Part shown: one piece after another, positions 13,701 through 28,700 of the stretch
Layout: every line of letters starts with the position of its first letter
Position numbering within the stretch: the first letter of the stretch is position 1
NCBI GenBank assembly: GCA_021014325.1
Contig: CM037472.1
Coordinates: forward strand, 29,970,234 to 30,034,233
DNA length: 64,000 nt
Source of the DNA: Plazaster borealis
Lineage: Eukaryota; Echinodermata; Asteroidea; Forcipulatida; Labidiasteridae
Direction of reading: 5' to 3'
Notes under the pieces: generated by a model
Database searches by the model: none
Seen by the model: only the letters and a program-made list of their open reading frames with translations
What the model was told of the DNA's origin: nothing
Translations under genes and position numbers: made by a program

Positions 13701-16700
13701 TGGTTAGAAATAAACGGTGCATAAATCATTTCTCTAAAATCTAGATGAGATAGACCTGTATTAGTTTGACACATTTAAGAGAGAAATTGTCAGGTTATAT
13801 CAAACCTATTTCCAGTCTTTAAGTATTCATAAATGTTTTACCTTTTTATGCATTTTCAAAAGGGAAACAATACTTTGGGTTACTAGCAGATAAAGCAGTG
13901 TATACTTTCAATTTGTATTTGTTGGCAAGGTTTCTTCATTTTGTTTTAAGAAATCTAGGTTGTCACACTCACTCAAACTTTCATTTCCCAAAAATATTTT
14001 GGTGTGTGTGTTTGAAGAATTTTGTAGGGTTGGTTTTAACTCCTTAAGTGCCTGGGTTTTTTTGTATTTTGAACCTAAAATGCCCAGCTTTTTTAGCTTT
14101 TTCAAGAAAGAGCTTTTTAGGAGAAAAAAAATAAGTCTTTCTTTCTCACCAAACAAAATGTATCTTGCTGATTTGTTTTGGTACATCCCAAAGTCAATAG
14201 TATTTCTTGAGCGATATTGCCCTTTGGTGATAACCTGTAGGCCCTATATTATGGGTCTTACATGTATGATTGATGACACTTTTTGAGTAAAAAAAAAAAG
14301 ATTGTACATGTACATGTACGATAAAGGCGCTTTCGGAATACATAAAATAGATTGTACATGTATGACCCTGGCACTGAAAGAGTAAAGAAGTAGTTTAGCT
14401 GAAAACTGGAGAAGACTCATTATCCACGAATGAATTATCACAGTTTCATTTCATTTTGTGCTTTGGTTAAACTTGTGGACAAGTCGTTAAATGGATGTCT
14501 GTCGCTTCGATAGCAAAACGACTCTCTCGCAACTATCTCGCGAGACTGCTGCTCTGAGCGAGACTACAAGTCTATGCTTTGGTGGATTTGTTCTGAGAAA
14601 GTTTAGAGGATTGTGGTTCATAGCTTGATAAAGTTTAGAGGATAGAGGAATGTTATTGAAAAGTAGTAAAATACCAACTTTTGGAAACATGGGAATTGTG
14701 TAATGCACTGAAAGGCACCTGTACTTTTGTTCTTGTGAGTAGTCTTGGCCCATGGTGGCTAACGGCACACCCTTGGGGCTCGTCTTAAGTCTAACTGGTA
14801 ATCCAGAAACTCCAACTTGAAGGAAGACATGAAAGCGAGTGTTTCTTATCAAAGTGACACCCCTACATATTTCATCTGACTGATTGACCTTCTCTTCCCA
14901 ACAAGCAGAGCTATTACTCCAGTGCTCCATTACCACTGCATCAGCGGCTGCTCGGGCCCCGCGCAAGCAACGGCTGTGTGCATCCTCAGTAGAAAACGGC
15001 GAGCTGCATCGGTAGTCTGCGTTCTACCCCCCAATAGTACAGGTTATTGTTGCTGTAGCCTTGTATCTTAGCCATGTTATTTCATCAGTGTTTGCACCGC
15101 TGGCCAGCGGCTGCAGAGAGTTGCATTTCCTCAGTAGATTGAATATTATGCAACCTATGGCAATGGATTAAACTCCTTTGGTTTTCTAAAGGCAAGCATA
15201 GTAGACTTGGTAGCTTCCTCCGGGCAGGCTGACTACTTCTCTGTTATCCCAGGCAGGCCATTAGTTGCGTTTTTTCCCCGTGCCTGGTTCTGAAGCATTG
15301 TTGGGCCGGGAAAACTACTATCTGCTGTGGCAATAAGTAAACCCCAACAAAAGAACCTTTCACTGGTATCCCCTTCGGTTGGGACAAATGTCAGATTCTG
15401 TTAACAATGAATCACCATACAGCAGGATTGGTATAATTCTGACAAGGTTATTAATTATGTCGGTGGAGCGGTACTTTTGTGTTTTCAGAAGGGTAGAGTA
15501 TGAGGGAGAGGGGGGGCAAGGGATTCAATGCAGCCATTTTTTAGATAGTGTTAATTTTATTGGATGTATTACAATGCTAGCAGCCGGGCTAAATAGAAAG
15601 TGCAGATCAGAAAAGTTGACCTCCTGCAAGTTCCAAAAGCGCTTTAGAATCAACAATTGAATAGATCCTTTGGTTTAAAACGTCCATTTGCAAGTGCTGG
15701 TCTTTCAAGGAGCTGTTAGTAACAACAGCTATTCAATGAGCTTTGTCAGAAAGTTGTGCGTGAAAGAAACTGTATATAATTTACTCTAGAAAAATGGGCT
15801 TACCTTCAGGATTGCTACAAGGCTTTTATCAAGGTAAGAAACTTCTTGATATGAGACTGTGTGATGTAAATGCCTTTACAGACACCGGTTCAGCTTTGGT
15901 TATTCTTCCAAACCGAAATGATTGATTTAGTGTCAAACTGTTCTGTTGCCAGCTGATGATGGCATCACTTTGCCCTCCAAAAATGTTCCGATGTGAGAAA
16001 TAAGGGAAAGGTTTTGTATTTCTTAATTTAGGAAACGAGTTGTTGAGCAGGCCCAAGTTTTGAACAGCGTTTTGTGTCTTTAAATCAATGAATTGAGCGG
16101 AAAGTTTCATTGATTAGTGAAGAGAACTTGTGTTCTTTGGCAATACATTTATACATTATTTCCTTTGAGTTGAGGCAATATCTTTTCTTTTCTGTTTTTT
16201 TTCTTCTCTTTTTTATTTTTTGAGATTAACAAAATTTGCATCTTGCTCGGAACGAGATAGATAAAGATACAATTCAGTGTAGCTTCTTAAGTTTCACTGG
16301 TATTCTTTGACATGAAAAGGCGTTCTTTATCACTGGCACTATGGTTGGCTATGCACAAGCTTATAATACCTGTACAGTACAGGGGAGGATCATTGTAGAA
16401 GAAAAAGATCTAGAAATTGTTTCCTTCTGACTACCAGATCTCCACACATACCACTTAATGTAGACCACACACCAGCTCGACTGCAACTAAAAACATCAAG
16501 GTGAAATGGAGTCGGCCCTTCTGGCCATAAACCTGCTGATTGTTTACAGAAAGAACGTTGAGATACTTGTTTGTCTTCGCCTCCCAGACGCCACCGTTTG
16601 TTTTCCCTGCTGCCACAGTGTCTTAGACCATCCCTCAAGTTCGGCCATGTTTTTTTTTCTTCTTTTCCTTCTTCTTCCACTTTGGTTTCTTAAACGGACC

Positions 16701-19700
16701 CAGATTTTTGTCAGTGTGGTTATGAACCTTGGAAAAGTGCTATGACCGAGACTCGCCCATTGGAAGAGCCCAGAAGTATAACTAAAACACAGATCGTCTT
16801 ACTTGACCGGGGAGGGCTTTTAGCTACTAATACCATTTTTGGGTTGCTGCCCTCTGCCCTCCTATCTTTAACTGCCTTGAAAAGTGCAGAGCTCCTGCCT
16901 TCTGGGCTTCTCTTGATGATGACGGGAACAAGTTTTGTTGGACCTCCCAACTCAAAAGATTTGAACGAGTCCTTGAAGAAATTCTGCAAGTTTGTGCAAA
17001 TGATAACAGACATTATGGTTTCAATAATAAGTGTAATTGGATAATCATTACTGACCTTAAATATGACATATTATTGTATTCATTTGTTATGGTATTAAAA
17101 CTCTTCCCTCATTATTCATACTTTATAATCATTGTAATTATCCCCATCATTGCAATGATCCTCATAACTACGATCACCCCCATCACTGCAATCATCCTCT
17201 TCATTGTAATCATCTTCATCATTGTAATCATCCCCATCATTGTAATCATCCATATGATTTCAATCATCCTCATTGTAATCATCCCATCATTGTAATCATC
17301 CTTATGATTTCAATTATCCTCATTGTAATCATCCCCATCATTGTAACCATCCATATGATTTCAATCATCCTCATTGTAATCATCCCCATCATTGTAATCA
17401 TCCTTATCAGTTTAATCATCCTCATTATTGTAACTATCCCATCATTGTAATCATCCCCATCATTGTAATCATCCCCATACATGCCATTAGTACACTACCT
17501 TTGTGTCTGTTTCAGTCATGTTTTCTTCAGTCATTATTGTAATGTAAGTCCACCTGCATTACACTATTTTGAAACCCAAACCCCCCTCCAATGAAGCTTT
17601 GCTTCTTCACATTTTGTTGCTATTGGACAGATTTTCTTAAAACGGCAATCTCTTTAGTACCTTGAACAATAGTTGCCAAAACAAATTCGTTTTCAGACAA
17701 TCCGCAATCCTGTTGCCAACACAACACAGGTGCCAGTGCACTCCTGGGGCTGTAAGATTTTCTCTAACCTTTGACCTGCACTGATTACTTCAATCTGTTA
17801 ACAAGTGCAACTTTCTGGTGGGAGTGCAGAACTAAAAGAAGGCTCAAACTGTTATTCTTAGACAAACTTCACAAAGACTTTGTGCCCGGGCCCTCTCCTC
17901 ATAAGAATAACTAGGTCCAACAGCTGAATTTGAAGTATTTTATGATTGGATTGGCCAAAGTAAAACAGTTTGTTTTATAGCATCAGTTTTTAAGATGTTC
18001 CAAAAAAATTTCTTGTAGAGAATTGAACATTTCCAAATATTTTTTTTACAATCTATTGGTGACTTTTCAGTTTGTAGGAGTCTGAGATGTAGCTCATACG
18101 AAACCTAAGAACATTTATGGTACTTTGGCTTTTAGCAATTTATCCTCCTCAATCCAGTGATTGATTTGTTACAATGTTAATAAAAACCTTCTTTTTTTTC
18201 CACGTTTGATAGTGAATGTAGCAACTGCAATATTTATTGAAGACCAGGTGACAGATAGAGGGCACTCATACATACAACCATGTCAAATTAGACCTCGGCT
18301 TTAGTGAGATCCACCTAGTCAGTCGGTCTGCATGGTGCATTGCACTTTCCCGCCCTCCTCCCCCAACCCCCCCCTACCAGTCAACCTCCCCATTTTCTAT
18401 CGGTTTAACAGAGCTCAGAGAGCCTGCTGGCCTGAATCTGGCTATATCCCAGAAAATCAGCCTGCTAGGCACAGAACCAGTGTTGAATACAGTCGAGTAG
18501 TCATCGTACTAGCAGTCGTGCAGAACCAGTTCACCATTGACCAGATGGCTTTCATAGTCTTGGTTTAAAAAAGAGGGTCCGAGGTAGACTGGGGAAAAAG
18601 GTTGTGCAGAGATGTAGGCAAGGTAGGAGCTTGTGAAATACATGAGCAAAGCTCAGTAGCGTGACACAAACATGCAAGCAGCACCAATTTGCTGGGTGAA
18701 TTCCACCTGGGGGCGAACAGAGCAGATTGCTTTAGATCACGCCATCGCCAGTGGAGCTAGCATCCATCCACTGTTGATGTGCTCGGATCGAAGCATAAAG
18801 GCAGAGCAGCGGCTTAAACCCGGTGATGGAGAATTAGCCTGAAAAAGGCCGGCTCCGTGCAGAGCCACCATTTGATGTAGAATTGGACCCTTGTCAAGGA
18901 AAAGCCTTATCTGGTCGATCGGGCCCCCGCGCTAAAAGGCAGGACCTCTTTTTTAAAACTCTTTATTCCATGTGGTGAAATGTTGAGACAAAAAAAAAAT
19001 ACTGCTCACAGGGCTTTTCCGTCTTATTCAATACAACCATTTGGTTACACTGCGAAACAAACAACAGCAGCCAAACCGATGGCCAACTTTAGCCAAATGC
19101 ATGGCTGGTGGTACACAAATGGCTATGCTAGTTTTGTGATGCAGAGGTGTTGCAACGTGTAAGTGTGAAGTAATCGGACTCAATGCCTCGTGTAATTATC
19201 TAGTAACTCATTCCACTTAAATATGAAAAGTGACTGATGTCATAACGCTTTACCAGTAAATACGCTGGGGAGACAGAAGCCACTCTGTTTATCTTTGCAA
19301 TGGTGCCAAGTCCCTCTTTGTCGTCTGAACGGAACAGGAGGTCACGGTCACTACATTTTGATAAAACATCCTCAGCTGTCAGAACAATGCCACTGACCTA
19401 GCCTGCCTTACAACTAATTGCTCTCTGTAATATAGCAAGCCTTAAATTAATGACATATCCACATAATCTGAGACATACAGTTAAGCTGTTACTCGATTGT
19501 ACAATTCTGTAACTCATGAATAATTCAAAAGTTGTATATAGATATAGATTCATGTACTCATCTTTAATTTATTCATTGGATTTTAGGGGCGATCCAAGGG
19601 ACCAGAAATCTCCATTAGCTTGCTAGTCATCCATTGGGGACCTTATTCAAAGTGCAAAATCTGTTTCCATATTTCCCAAGTCAGGTTAGAATCAGCCTCG

Positions 19701-22700
19701 TTCCCAGGGGTGATCGATCTCGCAGGGCCATTTTTTCCCCAGCATGCCTTGCTCGCTCATAACCCCTGGAATTGGTTCATTAAAATGTGCCAGAATCTGG
19801 CACATTTTAACCGATCCATTCTACGCACTCGCTCAAGTATGGTAACCCTCAAAAGAGGCATCAAGTCAAAAAGCAAATAGTCCACTCTCATTCTTCTTTG
19901 ATCTTTTGATATGTCTAACTGTATGCAGTTTAGAGTGACCGTGTAAAAACATGATGTATTTTTAAATGGAATCGCGTCAGATACTTGCATTTTGACACGC
20001 GCGTAAAAAGCATCCTACAAGCGCCATACAAGCGCTCGAAAGTTTTTAACAAGCATGCATGCAAAGTAATCATTTTTGGGAGCCAATCAGTATTGTTTTT
20101 CTGTACATCCCTACCAGTCAAGGGATGAATACAAGACAGCTGATCAAAAGTAACATAAGTCCTTTAAACAATTGAACAATAATTCCATCATTTTTCAAGG
20201 AAATATCTGAAGAGAAACACAGATGGTTTGTCTGCATTCTTAATCGAGAGGGTCAGAGGATCCCACTCCTTAGAAGGAAAACAACAAAGATTACCCAAAA
20301 AAAATCCCACTGGAGGATACTTCTGCGAAATCCATTATGGGGCGTCCTTAGAATCAGATATGACCATATTTTATTTTAGCCCTTGGGCAAAATGCCCCAA
20401 GGTTTTCTTATCAGATATTGTGCTTGCATGACAAACTTCCCCCCATGCTCTACATGGTTGCATTGTACCAGCACTTACTCGCTGCCCTTGCAATGAATTA
20501 TGGCATGACCTATGAATACTGTCAGGAAACAAAAGCAATTTTGCCGTCTGACCCCATTTGTCTTTTTGCCCAATCAAGTTGGTCATCCCAGTTCCTTTTT
20601 TAATGAGGGGGGGGGGGGATAATTTTCTCATACTGTTAATCTGTGTGATTTTGTCTGCAACGTTAAACAAAGCAAAAAGCGGTAAACGTTAAGCTGGCAT
20701 TGTGTGTTCCACTTGATTAAGAACGAGTCTTAGTGGGTGTATGTGATGTCATCTGAAGTTGTAAAAAAAAAAAACCCAGCAAGTTCCACATGAGCTATGG
20801 AGTGAAGCCAAAATCGGCAGTCACAGATGGTGTTTATTTGACCATATCAGGGACAGTCCGCTGAATCGTCCTTCCTCCCTTCCTCGTGGCCTCTCTTTTC
20901 TTCTTCCCCCCTCCTGTTGGTCAGCCCTATGCAACACCCTGACGCACTCTGGTTGGACTGACACGTTTTAGTCAAGTAGCCAATACATGAATTACTGGAT
21001 CAAGGTCGTTAGTTGTGTCTGGCGTTTGATCGCCGATGCGTTAACTCATAATCTCTTTTGCACTTTGTACAGAGGGGTTGTTTTGTTCTCATAAGAGATG
21101 TCCAGAGAATAATTATTAAATTGTTAGAGTGGTTACACTTGATATAAAAACAAATAAAAATTAACTATTTAAACTGATGTGTGATCATTAGGGATTACTG
21201 GGTACAACTTTGTTCATATTGCACTGAGATGTGAACTAAAATCAGTTTAATGGAGGGAAACTATTGCACAATTTTTGATAATATGGACATCTCAACAGAA
21301 ACCCAACCCTTCTTGAATAAATTTCAAGATGCAATATACAAAATATTTTATTTCCAACCTCAAAAGATGGTGGATTTTGTTACTGATCATTTCTCAACGT
21401 TTTCTACTGCGCTTTCTCATCAAATAACATTTTTTTTAAGTCACATTTGTGCTTAGGGAGCCCTTTAATTTTATTTGCAGTAGCGTAGAATTCCAGGGCT
21501 CAATTTCATAGAGCTGCTTAAGCAGAAAATATTGCTTAACAAGTTTCTGCTAAGCAAACATTTGCAGGATACCAGTCACATATTGTACATGAGAAATGGC
21601 ATTTTGGGTGGTAACCATATTTTGGTAAGCATAATTTTGTTGTGCTTAGCTACTTTTTGTGCCTAAGCAGCTTTATGAAATTGGTTTGATGAACAGGAGT
21701 GGAAAGTTTGGAGTCTCTGCCCCTGGTTGTGGATTGGTATGGGTTTGGTTTGATGAAGATCATAGCAAGCATGGTGAAACTTTATCCCTCTTGTAAGAGC
21801 TGCATTCAATCAATCATATTTAACGTAATGTACTGCAGATCAAAACCCAGAATAAAGCATCTTAAAAGAAAGTCACTCCGAACACTGTCGTCACATCTCA
21901 CAACCTTGTCAGCATCGTCACGAGTATCAATCTTAAAAATGCCCTTTTGAGGAGTATTTTTAGGCCATGCGTCTAATCTTGCAGTATGAATAATTTATGG
22001 ATTTCTCCCGGCAATTAGCAGTGATGGAAGTCCCTTGAGCAGACTCTACATTGTCTTAAGAGGTTTTAGCATTCATCATTCTATAAAAAAAATATGAAAT
22101 TGAAGGGGGGGAAAAAGCCGACTGTCAAGATCATTGTCATTTTCAACTTCCTATTAATTCCGCCTACCCATCTCAGCAAAGTGTGTCTAGACGCTTATTA
22201 GGTTTCAATTTGTTATTAGCATTTTGCAATTTGCTCTTATTGTGGTGAACATTGATTTATCCTGAAAGGCCTATGATATTACTTCAGAAAACAATATCAA
22301 GCCATCAGTACGCTGAAAGAGAGGAGTCAATGTTTGTTGTTATGCTCCTTTCGTGAAAGAAGAAGGTTAACCATTGTTGTTGTAGTGGTGTTCCAGGTGT
22401 TTGTATACTGCCGCAGCAGCATGGTTTGCTGACTGTTAAAATAACAATCCTTTAGTTTGTTTTTATATTTCCATGCAGTAATACGTTACGTAAATGTCAC
22501 AGTGATTCCTATTAACATGACGTCATTACCTCGGCTCTATAATACAACCGAACATTTATGAGTCACCAACAATGCCTCGGAAATTTCACTTGACTTCCTA
22601 GTCATTCTATTATCATTGAACTCGGATGCAACACCAATTGACTCAGTTGGCCTCTAACAGATCACTTCGGACGCATGATCAATCGTGAACAAATGGGAAG

Positions 22701-25700
22701 GGGGGGTGGGGACTATGTGGAACCAAGTGTAGAGGATATATGAAGTACGTTATTAACAGACTGAATTGATCCTGGGGATCTTCTTTAGCCGTACCCGTAA
22801 TCCAGCTGCCAGCCTCAATTGTCAGAGGTTGCATTGAACTGCCCGATTGGCTTGTAATGAAATGATCCAGAGTCCGAAGCCATTATCGGGAATTGAATGT
22901 CCCTCAACATGATAGAAGTGGCATATCAGAGCTTATGGTTGGAATGCTCTTTCAGTTGCCATCCTTTTTTTCCCCTTTTTTTTTAAAAGTTGGTTCTGTT
23001 TACGAGGCATGATTTTATTTTGAGGAAGGATGTGTACAAAATATGGCTCAAAGTTTTTCTTTGAAGCAATATCCGTTTTAAGTGTTTATATCGTGTGAAT
23101 GAATATTAAGTATTTTAGCAGATGTAAAAGTTATCTCTTCACTAGATGGTTTGGATAAATTTATTGTAACTGTTCATACTTTTTTGTTTACCAAAAGTTT
23201 ACAGAACTAGAGGAGTGAAATCAAAAAGTTTCAAAATTTCTTTCAATTTTGTTTGTAAAAATATGATCCCAGCATGAAATTAATTTGAAATTCTGCAGAC
23301 GTCTTGTTTCCCCCTAACAAAAATTAACACCAAAGGCAGTGTACCTCTATTTTTGTATCTTTACATGTTGTTTTGCAACAGTTATTGTTTGAAATGCTGA
23401 CGAATACACAGAAGGGGATATTTGGACAAGCAGTGTAAGAAAAACTGTTTAATCTGGATTCAGAGGAGGTGAGTTACATCAGAATGACACATCCGGTGTT
23501 GATCAATATAAAACCCACCCACTCACAAACCCATTTTGATGATAGCATACGTGTCGGGGATATTTCATGACTGCTAGGGAGCGTTCGGATTAAAACCAGA
23601 AACATTACCTCAATATTATGGAATGCCGTCCCCCCCTGATCAAACCGTGTGCTCGTTGCCTTCATGTTAGGCAACCCTAAGGCTTAATATACAATTAATA
23701 AGGCGACCTGATCTGAGTAACGCTAATAAGTACCCGATGGCTATGGAGGTACCATGGCTGGATAAGTCATCGGAGACCCGGTGTGCACTGGGCGACTCCG
23801 CAGGACGCCCGGCTCGGAAAAATACCTTGTCCGTGCTTTTGGTCCCAAATTCCATTGCAGCTGGCTGAGGCTGGACAGACATGCCCTGCAGTGGGCTGTC
23901 AGTGAGGGAGGGAGAAGACATCTTGAAAATCGGTGTAGCAGTGGGGGTATGGGTAGAGACGAGGTGTTTGTGTATGTGGTTTAGAGAGAGACTCTTAGGC
24001 CGCGGTGTGCAGGAATGGCATCAGTCATACTGGAACAAAGGTATTGTGATGGATTTGTTTAGCTAATCGTGGTGAATAACAAGGGGGTGTGGGGTGATGG
24101 CTTTGTGTATGTATGCGTTTATGGTGTATGTGTGTGGTGTGTGCGGTGATTTCAATTAGAAATGCTGATTGGCTGATCAATCTTGTATCTCATCTATTGA
24201 CAGGTGAGAGAAAACTCGTAAGCTACGCCTTTTTTGTGTGTCCCCCATACATGTAGCTATCCCTGTGTGCTTTCAGAAACTACCTTTGTTTCACTATGGA
24301 GCTATGTATGCACATCTGGTTTTGCCATTGTTAATTGATATTGGGGTTTTTTTCCCACTCACTGGTCAACGTGGCACCATGTCAAAACTATACTCACTTT
24401 GGAATTCAGATTTAGTCAGGAAAAGGTTTTCCAGGAAATACGTAAACAGTGGATCGGTTATGTAATGACAAGTGCAGACCATAAATGTGTCTGTTTTTTA
24501 GAACACAGGTTTCTATCTGCCATTATCTTGTGTTGTTTGTTTCTTTTGATAGATGTGTTGATGAGAAATAATGAAAAGAAGGGGACAGGGGCGGGGGCGG
24601 GAATGGTACTACCTTACTTTGGGGGGGTTTCATGCTCGGCTTCTGTTACATTATTGTGATTTGCAACAACCTTGGAAGTTATCATGCTCATCATCTGGCC
24701 AATCTTAAGTATTTTTAAGTTAGAGGAAGCTGGAATAATTTACCATCCTGGGATACAGTCAATACATTATACTAGAAATAAGGGCACTAAGAAGTTAGTG
24801 TGTGGTGCAATTCAAGAAGTTTTCACAGACTTACCTCTGTGTATTCCATGATTGAAATAAAGTTTGGAATTATTTGCAGACATTTTCCCCAGAGGTATTC
24901 ATTTGCTGTGAATTGACGGAATCGGATGATAAGTATTGTAATCAAACTTTTTACCTCATGTTCAAGGATAAGTCTTCATGCCAATTTGAGCCCTCCTTAA
25001 AAAAGGTGGACTTTTTTCTTATCTTGTATCAATTTTAAAACACATGTTGTGTGAAGTCAACTCAAAATGTCATTTTCACACATTTCTCGTGGCAGGTTAT
25101 ACTTTATGGTTCCTTTGGGATAGTTTATTTGTGTGTGTCATCATTGAGGTTGACTATCTTAATAAGTCAGAGAAAAATCTAATTCCCAATTTAGGAAAAT
25201 TGACAAAAGCATGTCTCAATAAAACGGTATGCTGTTAAACTTCAGAGGTAGTGGGGAAAAAACAGAGGAAAAAGACGCTGAGTAACGCTGTTTTGCATGT
25301 ACCCAATTAGAGTAGGCTTTCTATCTAAATCAGCCATGCATTATGCAATAGATAGAATCAGAGTCTATACCCAGAGTTTACATCACTCTACATAATTGTT
25401 CAGACTGCCGTAATTGCCTGGCAATGACTAATACCAGCAGTTCTCCTACTGGGCCAAGAGTCACCTCATCGCACATCTTTCGGCTGTGTATTTTTAGCTG
25501 CGTACATTTCCGCATTCGCAACGTACAAGCATGGATGGAGACATTATAAATGTTGGCCTCGGAATAGCTTGTAATTTCCCCTTCTCTTCACTCACTTGAT
25601 CACTAGACACATTTACGGGCTTGGTCTGTACGTAGTTTTCACTTCACACGGTGTTTCTCTGAATCAAATCATGTTCACCTATTATGTTGTTCCGAGACAC

Positions 25701-28700
25701 TCTGAGAGTTAAAAAAGGAAAAAAATAAAAAATAAATGCTCATTGGTTTTGACATCAGCGACAAAGCCATCGAGTTTTGCAGTGCTGCAACTCCCCACAA
25801 ATCAACTCATCATTCCACAAGCCCTGCAGGCCTGTTATCTACCCGCAAACTATTGACTACGTCTTGCCAGTTTCAGCCAAATTTAGTTTACAACGTGTTT
25901 CTTTCCTGATGTTTTTGCCGTACAGCCCAGTCCCCAAATGCAACATTTTAATGACACCCTATGAAGCAAGAATTGAGTACGGTGATTCAGTTGGGAGAGC
26001 GTGCTATCAAGCGCACTGTGCCACGGCATTACATCCAAAAAGCGTGCAGTTATGCACCTGTACTGGACTTAATGTGGCATCTAACCCGAGCTGTCCGAGC
26101 CTGTCCTGTTCCCAACCATTGATGTGCCCCAAGGGGGCCCTGGTGTACCCCCCTGGGCTTCTTCCAAGGAAAACCATCAGATTGCAGCCAAGTGTACAGG
26201 TTTTGACACAGTGATTAATGCTTGCCACTTTGTGTTTCTGCTGCAGGAAGCCACTGGGTCCCTGCCTCGCTGGCTGCAAGAAATTAACGCCATCTTTATT
26301 ATTTACTCGCTTCTATCTCTCTTTTAAAAGTGAGCAAACTTATTACTGAAATACTTTATTAAATTTATGCTAGTCGTGTCAGGATTTCAAAATAATAAAA
26401 TTGCTATTGCTTTTTTTTAATTTTTTTTTTTAAATAAATACCCCTTACATTCCTTATTTTGTACAACGAAGTAGTCTTGAAAAAATGTTCAGAGTATTCC
26501 TGAAGAATCGAATCCCGGTGTCTTTTGTAGATCATGATGAACTGATACAAGAAAGCTCTTAAGTGATGTTGTCATCAAAGTCAAATTACCATAGATACAA
26601 AGATGTAGTCCCGCGTCTCGCCAGCCCTGGGAGACTGCCAGAGAAACACAAAACCAACGGAACGGAAATCTGGCAGGCGAGCTGCAGGCGGCTCCTTTTA
26701 ACCAAACTCACCGACCTTGAACGAAAACGGCCAGCCCCTTTATACTGTCGTATGTTGGCGCTCAACTATGATATTATCAAGGGGGCAAGAGGAGACAAAA
26801 AAGACGTGGCGGTTGCACTATTCTCCAGGAGCTCAATGCGTGCTTGTGATACTGCCTTGATAGATGAGTCACTGCTATGGTGCATTAGCCCTACTGTCAA
26901 AATTAGAACAAATGCTTCCACCACTGCTATTCCCTCTCCTGGTGAAAAACCAAAAGTAATCCAGGCTGCAAATAAACTAGCCCCCCCCCCTTCTCATTCC
27001 CACAAAATAACCTGACAAAGTCCTGATATTGTTGTGCTGATCCTTAGGGAGAGGGAAATCTGTAAAAAATATCTCCCTCAGGAAGTGTTGTTAAGATAAA
27101 AGTGTGTAACCTTCAAGGGGTGTTATGGACTCGGGTCCAGAATGGAAATTCTGTTTGTGGGTTTGACATTTCAATTTGCTTAGATGAATTTGACTTGCCA
27201 TGGTTGAGGTTTAACATTAAGGTATAGTTTCGTTCCCTCTGTATTTTCTGTCCACTGTTCGTGTTTTGGGGGGTGTTTTTTTCTGGAACCATCTGCTGTT
27301 TTTTTGTGGTAATGTCCAATGTGCTTTGTGGGTTGTTGATGTAAGTTTTGGTACTTTTGTAATTTTACAATAATGTTTGACCCGTCTAAAACATATTATG
27401 TTTTTATAATTTGACATATGATCATTTTTTCAAAGAGTAATTAGTTTTTATTGAGATTTGTGGTTGTAAAAGTATAGGAACAGAACAGATGTAAACCCCG
27501 CAATTTACGCTTTTTTTAGGTCAGACCAACAAGCTTCTGAGCAATCACTCAGATGCACGCACACCAGGCCGGCCCGCAATTCAGCACGCCAAATTAACAC
27601 TGGCTACGGTCGTCTGTCTGATCGTTCTCGTCTCGCCACGGCCAAATTAATGGGAGTTGTCTGCATGTAAATGATACACATCCACACCAAACATCAGTCA
27701 GGGAGAGCTGATGGCAACGGAAATGACAAGGCACTGCTAAGAAGTGTGCACTGCTCATTTGCGCTGGCAATATTGGAATAAATTACTTTGCCAAATGGGG
27801 CCCCTGTCCCACACTCTCGCTCGGCCTTGACTTTCAGAGCAATTGGGTGCCCTTGTGCAGTTGTAATAGTTTTGCCTACATTACAGCAAACATAAATGTC
27901 AGATGGGGCCAATGCTTATGGTATATATAGCCTTGAGCGAGTGTAAAGCTTTGCAACTTGGCGTGAAACACAATAGTTTGTCATTACTTGTTAGTATGGA
28001 TATTCAACAATTACCTGTTGGTTTTATAAATTTGGCCACCATCTGATTTGTAAAAATTCCCCATCAATCAACTTTTTCATTCCCTAATGATTCATTTCAA
28101 ATCTAGATTTGAACTCTTGTATTCCATGTCTCTCCCTCTCTGCTTGATATTTCTTCCTGTCGCTAACTCTTCAATGTGTATGTAGCAGGCAAGCATCCCT
28201 CAGCAACTATTTTTTCCCCCAGGAATACAAAGGGTTTTCATTGCCTTGTCCGTAGTTTTTCCTCTGATGCATCTTGTTTTTTCGTTCGCGTGTGCTTTTG
28301 TTGAGAAACCCATTTGAAAAAAAATAAATAAAAACTGTGAGTATAAAAGAAATAGTGGAGACCTTTTTAATATCAACTGGACACACAGCACAATGTTTGT
28401 GTTTGGAGTAGAGTAAATTTAGTTTATGGCGCCTGAGCACTCTACATCAGCCTTTCCCCCAAGTTGCCTTGCATGCCATTATTGTAACGGGCTAGCTGCA
28501 TTCTTTATTCACAATAAAACAAATGTTTAGTGAATCAAAACAGTTTGTACTTCTCTTGCCGCGGGGCAAAATTCTAAAATGCTTTTTCCTGGCGTGCGTT
28601 CTGAAACACTTTTTTGGAAATGATAGTGGGGTTTTTTCCCCCTTCTGTCAATTTCGCTTTCTTTCAGCCCTGATTTTTGACAGCTGCCAGTCTCTGTGCA

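Noticed and set aside
14487..14966. Minus-strand frame of 159 codons
   Set aside because: No recognisable domain and no splice context; within expectation for chance in a 30-kb intron.
17074..17482. Open frames on both strands encoding Ile/Val-rich and Asp/Tyr/Gly-rich peptides
   Set aside because: They are translations of a short tandem repeat whose unit length is a multiple of three.
25777..27015. Plus-strand frames of 145 and 150 codons in intron 1
   Set aside because: No family resemblance; composition follows local bases. Not reported as genes.
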